From Bacillus sp. MUM 116 (GTDB taxonomy: Bacteria; Bacillota; Bacilli; Bacillales; Cytobacillaceae), in contig NZ_MLYR01000092.1 of the NCBI RefSeq assembly GCF_001866655.1, forward strand, positions 1 to 35,334: a DNA stretch of 35,334 bases, given 5' to 3'. A program made the position numbers and the translations under genes. The notes beneath the pieces were generated by a model. It had not been told where the DNA came from. It was given only the letters and a program-made list of their open reading frames with translations, and did no database searches. Below are positions 33,051 to 35,334 of the stretch, one piece after another (within the stretch, counting starts at the first letter, position 1; each line of letters opens with the position of its first letter).

Positions 33051-33734
33051 TCATTTCCACCATTTCCACCATTTCCACCATTTCTTTTGCTGTGCAGCTG
33101 CAATTTGCATTCTGGTTTCTTCCTCCATCATTTTACCTTGTTCTGCCACTAGTTGCTCAGTACGTTCTATATACTTTACTATTTGATTTATCTTCTCTTC
33201 CAGACAAGCTTCCCGTACGGCTTTCTCCTTCAAAAGTTTGATTAAATCTAAATTTATTTGCTCCAAATGTTCGATACGTTCCAACAGATCATTTAGGTTT
33301 TGATCCTGCTGATCATGCCTGTTATTAGGTGTCTCTGCTGGTCCTTGTCCGATGTCCAATTTATTTTCTTCTGAGATCCATGTCAGTTCCTCCCCAACGG
33401 AATTTTCCAATTGCTCGTTATGGTTACACTCCTGTTCATTATGCTGTTCATTTGATATATGCACCGGTTCTGATAAGGAATCCGCATTATTTTCTTCAGA
33501 AACTCCCGCCATCACTTCTTCAATGGACCGTTCCAAAGTCATTCCTTCCTGCTTACTAAATTCAATTAATTTCCTCAGTATATTCACATCTTTATCATAA
33601 AAGCTTCTATGTCCCCTAGTATTACGATGAACGTGATACCCATGCTCTTCTAAGAGAGTGGCATACTTCCGTAAAGTACTGCTATTTATATCAAGTAATT
33701 TTTGTACATCTCTAGGTGAAAACATTTCACTCAT
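33051..33734 (-). CDS. MerR-like HTH protein with DUF3967-type tail
   Basis: 227 residues. MFSPRDVQKLLDINSSTLRK is a MerR-type helix-turn-helix, followed by YATLLEEHGYHVHRNTRGHR. Residues 85-145 are an acidic, Asn/Gln/Glu/His-rich linker, 146-205 a coiled coil, and the last ten residues read KWWKWWKWWK. This is the layout of DUF3967 proteins, common on Bacillus cereus-group plasmids, and of RacA-like anchoring proteins. A basic-aromatic tail should associate with membranes. GGAGGTGAAAGGTT precedes the ATG. The WWK tail is encoded by a 9-bp tandem repeat. Confidence 0.78.
   Translation of the reverse strand: MSEMFSPRDVQKLLDINSSTLRKYATLLEEHGYHVHRNTRGHRSFYDKDVNILRKLIEFSKQEGMTLERSIEEVMAGVSEENNADSLSEPVHISNEQHNEQECNHNEQLENSVGEELTWISEENKLDIGQGPAETPNNRHDQQDQNLNDLLERIEHLEQINLDLIKLLKEKAVREACLEEKINQIVKYIERTEQLVAEQGKMMEEETRMQIAAAQQKKWWKWWKWWK
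33052..33084. repeat. 9-bp tandem repeat encoding the WWK tail
   Basis: CATTTCCAC repeated 3.7 times at 33052-33084, at the 3' end of the MerR-like gene. As the unit is 9 bases, copy number changes keep the reading frame. Confidence 0.85.
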
Positions 33735-33877
33735 AACCTTTCACCTCCGCTATACTAATTGAATTACCACATTGATCATGATTTTTAAAGTTTAAAATCG
33801 CTGTTTTAACGCATGCATTAGGAACAAAAGGTTGTAATCTCAACCATCAAGGGAAACCTTTTTAATTTATAGTATAA

Positions 33878-33949
33878 CAAGAGAATTTTGATGAAATTGT
33901 CGAACTAGCGGATAGTAAACCATTTGTAAATAGATTGTTATCTGAATGA
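33878..33949 (+). pseudogene. Remnant of an unidentified gene
   Basis: The frame ENFDEIVELADSKPFVNRLL then SE-stop has coding-like codon use but begins directly after a stop and lacks a start codon. It probably represents the last residues of a lost gene. No family recognised. Confidence 0.4.
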
Positions 33950-33985
33950 AAGAATCAAAATTACTTTTATATTGAAGTCCTGTAC

Positions 33986-34037
33986 GGGGGGCAGTCTCCC
34001 AGTGTTGAAAGTGTTACCATAACCAGAAGACTGTCCC
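33986..34037. repeat. Long inverted repeat after gene remnant
   Basis: GGGGCAGTCT (33987-33996) pairs with AGACTGTCCC (34028-34037), one G-U, with a 31-base loop. It could be the terminator of the lost gene or a relic of the GGGACAGTCCC-type repeats of Bacillus genomes. An additional hairpin AAAAGGTT/AACCTTTT lies at 33826-33862. Confidence 0.5.
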
Positions 34038-34057
34038 AATTTTCCAGGTAGCATAAT

Positions 34058-34093
34058 ATGTTAGTTAAATACGGTAAAGGTGGTATAATATGA
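34058..34093 (+). CDS. Minicistron 1 (11 aa)
   Basis: AGGTAG then ATG at 34058 encodes MLVKYGKGGII. Its TGA overlaps the next ATG as ATGA. Short peptides of this kind can act as translational leaders. Confidence 0.5.
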   Translation: MLVKYGKGGII

Positions 34094-34125
34094 AACATAA
34101 ATACAGCAGAGGTGGCATAATATGA
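34090..34125 (+). CDS. Minicistron 2 (11 aa)
   Basis: AGGTGG then ATG at 34090 encodes MKHKYSRGGII, closely matching minicistron 1. Its TGA overlaps the ATG of the MBL gene as ATGA. Confidence 0.5.
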   Translation: MKHKYSRGGII

Positions 34126-35060
34126 TAGATAAACATGGACTGCAGCTTGTTCGATTAGACTTACCTTTTCGGTTAAATCATGTGAACTGCTTTTTGGCTG
34201 AGGGGAAAGATGGCTGGATTGTGATCGATACCGGTTTACATAATGAAAATACAGTCAAAAGATGGGAAGAAGAATTACAAGGAAAGAAAGTTTCTGATAT
34301 TTTTATTACGCATTATCATCCGGATCACTTTGGTTATGCTGGCGGACTTCAAGAAAAAACAGGGGCACGTTTGTCAATGTCGAAAATTGATTCCGATCTT
34401 GGGTTAAATGCATGGGAAAATGAATTTATTGATAATTTAGCAGAAAACTATAAACTTTCAGGAATTCCGGAAAACTTTGCAAACCAAATGGTTGCAGATA
34501 CCAGAACCTTCGTACCAAGAGTGAATCCATACCCGAATATTGACCATTATTTTGAAGAAGGCGAACATGTTCAGATTGGGAAATACCAGTATGAAGTGCT
34601 GTTTACTCCCGGACATTCAGATGGTCTCATTGTTTTTTATAACAAGGAGAAGAGTGTACTACTTTCAACAGACCATATACTTCCTAAAATTACACCAAAT
34701 ATATCGTATTGGTTTCATGGCAACCCAGATCCGTTAGCAACTTTTTTTGACTCGCTTGAAAAAATTAGAAAGCTAAATGTGGAAATAGTAATCCCATCTC
34801 ATCGCGATCCGTTTATTGGAGCAAACAAGCGAATTGATGAAATTAGGAAACATCACGATGAACGTCTAGAAATAACGTTGGATTCGATAAGAGATGGTCG
34901 AACGGTTTATGAGGTTTTCCAAGTGCTTTTTCCAAAAATTAAAACGATCCATGAATTGCGATTTGCCATCGGTGAAACGATTGCCCACCTCGAATATTTA
35001 CGGTTAAAAGGTGAGTGCAAAAGGGAAGTTGAAAATGGAGAATATATTTACTTTCTTTAA
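34122..35060 (+). CDS. MBL-fold metallo-hydrolase
   Basis: 312 residues. THYHPDHFGYAGG at 63-75 gives the H64-x-H66-x-D68-H69 motif; H165 (TPGHSDG), D184 (STDHIL) and H227 (IPSHRDP) complete the two-metal site of the metallo-beta-lactamase fold. Such proteins hydrolyse thioesters, lactones, or nucleic acids; the substrate here is unknown. The C-terminal helical segment (about 235-312) is typical of the larger glyoxalase II-like group. AGGTGG precedes the start, which is the third of three tandem copies of the same ribosome binding site. Confidence 0.93.
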   Translation: MIDKHGLQLVRLDLPFRLNHVNCFLAEGKDGWIVIDTGLHNENTVKRWEEELQGKKVSDIFITHYHPDHFGYAGGLQEKTGARLSMSKIDSDLGLNAWENEFIDNLAENYKLSGIPENFANQMVADTRTFVPRVNPYPNIDHYFEEGEHVQIGKYQYEVLFTPGHSDGLIVFYNKEKSVLLSTDHILPKITPNISYWFHGNPDPLATFFDSLEKIRKLNVEIVIPSHRDPFIGANKRIDEIRKHHDERLEITLDSIRDGRTVYEVFQVLFPKIKTIHELRFAIGETIAHLEYLRLKGECKREVENGEYIYFL

Positions 35061-35086
35061 TGATATAGAGATTCTGCAAACAAAGC

Positions 35087-35127
35087 CGGTTCTTCGTTAT
35101 TTTGGTAATGATAGAACCAGTTTTTTT
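35087..35127 (+). terminator. Terminator of MBL gene
   Basis: GGTTCT/AGAACC stem with an interrupted inner stem, followed by TTTTTTT. Confidence 0.7.
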
Positions 35128-35136
35128 ATATTACGT

Positions 35137-35190
35137 AAAAAGTGCCAGGCTCCATTCGGAAAATTGAATGGGGCTTGGCACTTTTCTTTT
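35137..35190 (+). repeat. Long hairpin, AGTGCCAGGC-type Bacillus repeat
   Basis: Arms of about 20 bases (AAAAGTGCCAGGCTCCATTC with GAATGGGGCTTGGCACTTTT) pair with two G-U wobbles as plus-strand RNA, followed by CTTTTCTTTT. AAAGTGCCAGGC-type hairpins recur in Bacillus genomes; it may also act as a second terminator. Confidence 0.65.
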
Positions 35191-35197
35191 GCTAAGG

Positions 35198-35289
35198 ATC
35201 TTTTCGTAAACTTTGTTGCTTTTGGACCTTAATAAGGGTCAAATACTTAAGTTTCTAGGCAATTTTCGCAAATATTCTTACGAAAAGAT
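35198..35289. repeat. 12-bp perfect inverted repeat at window edge
   Basis: ATCTTTTCGTAA at 35198-35209 and TTACGAAAAGAT at 35278-35289 are perfect inverted copies 68 bases apart, and TACGAAAA recurs at the very end (about 35326-35334). This could be the border of a mobile element cut by the window end. No gene seen. Confidence 0.4.
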
Positions 35290-35334
35290 GCCACAAAGCA
35301 TTTAGTTATACGGGTTGATGAACTTATACGAAAA

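Larger units (their letters stand above)
34046..34141 (+). repeat. Three tandem 32-bp units each carrying RBS and ATG
   Basis: Units at 34046-34077, 34078-34109 and 34110-34141 share AGGTRGYATAATATG followed by a similar AAATAC/AAACAT stretch. The three ATGs are exactly 32 bases apart (34058, 34090, 34122); the third is the start of the MBL gene. Confidence 0.9.

Noticed and set aside
33052..33084. Possible CRISPR-like repeat
   Set aside because: The unit is 9 bases without spacers; it is an in-frame coding repeat. No CRISPR array was seen in the window.

Overview
The window is a low-GC Firmicute chromosome segment. Strong AGGAGG-type ribosome binding sites, protein families typical of Bacillaceae (HelD, DUF1540, DUF3231, CBO0543, YbdD/CstA, Spo0E-like peptide, small spore-type peptides) and the extragenic repeat at 23811-23963 fit a spore-forming Bacillus sensu lato, possibly Neobacillus. 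Genus is inference only. No rRNA, tRNA, CRISPR array, prophage or intact insertion sequence was found.

Layout: 1-2.2 kb holds a PucR-type regulator and an EamA exporter. 2.4-7.2 kb holds a secreted polysaccharide deacetylase, a stand-alone IF-3 paralogue, a VOC protein, a Cof-type HAD phosphatase, a 52-residue spore-type peptide, a cold-shock protein and a His-tailed membrane protein. 7.6-13 kb is mostly membrane proteins: an ArsB-like transporter with a downstream partner, a COG4705-like protein and an aromatic acid exporter family protein. 13.1-15.9 kb holds DUF5995, DUF1540, DUF429 and Spo0E-like genes. 15.8-21.9 kb is a carbon-overflow/starvation area: an AlsT-type Na+/alanine symporter, a broken CcpC-like LysR gene, a nitronate monooxygenase-like enzyme, and cstA overlapping its ybdD partner; three cre-like boxes (GAAAGCGCTT core) lie here. 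22-28.6 kb holds two alpha/beta hydrolases, a dispersed repeat, helD and a CBO0543 protein. 28.7-35.3 kb holds a DUF3231 remnant, a 26-residue hydrophobic toxin-like peptide, an HxlR regulator followed by a CN-hydrolase/GNAT/GNAT operon, a MerR-like protein with a repeat-encoded WWK tail, and an MBL-fold hydrolase.

The least ordinary structures are: (i) three 32-bp tandem units before the MBL gene, each carrying its own ribosome binding site and ATG, giving two 11-residue minicistrons chained by ATGA overlaps into the real gene; (ii) the IF-3 paralogue, whose only well-placed Shine-Dalgarno points to an AUU start, as in canonical infC; (iii) the toxin-like peptide with its own terminator; (iv) the 10-bp inverted repeat before hxlR with a related box before the downstream operon. 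Several gene remnants (LysR, DUF3231 and two unidentified) show ongoing decay between intact genes. All family calls come from reading motifs; no database search was run.
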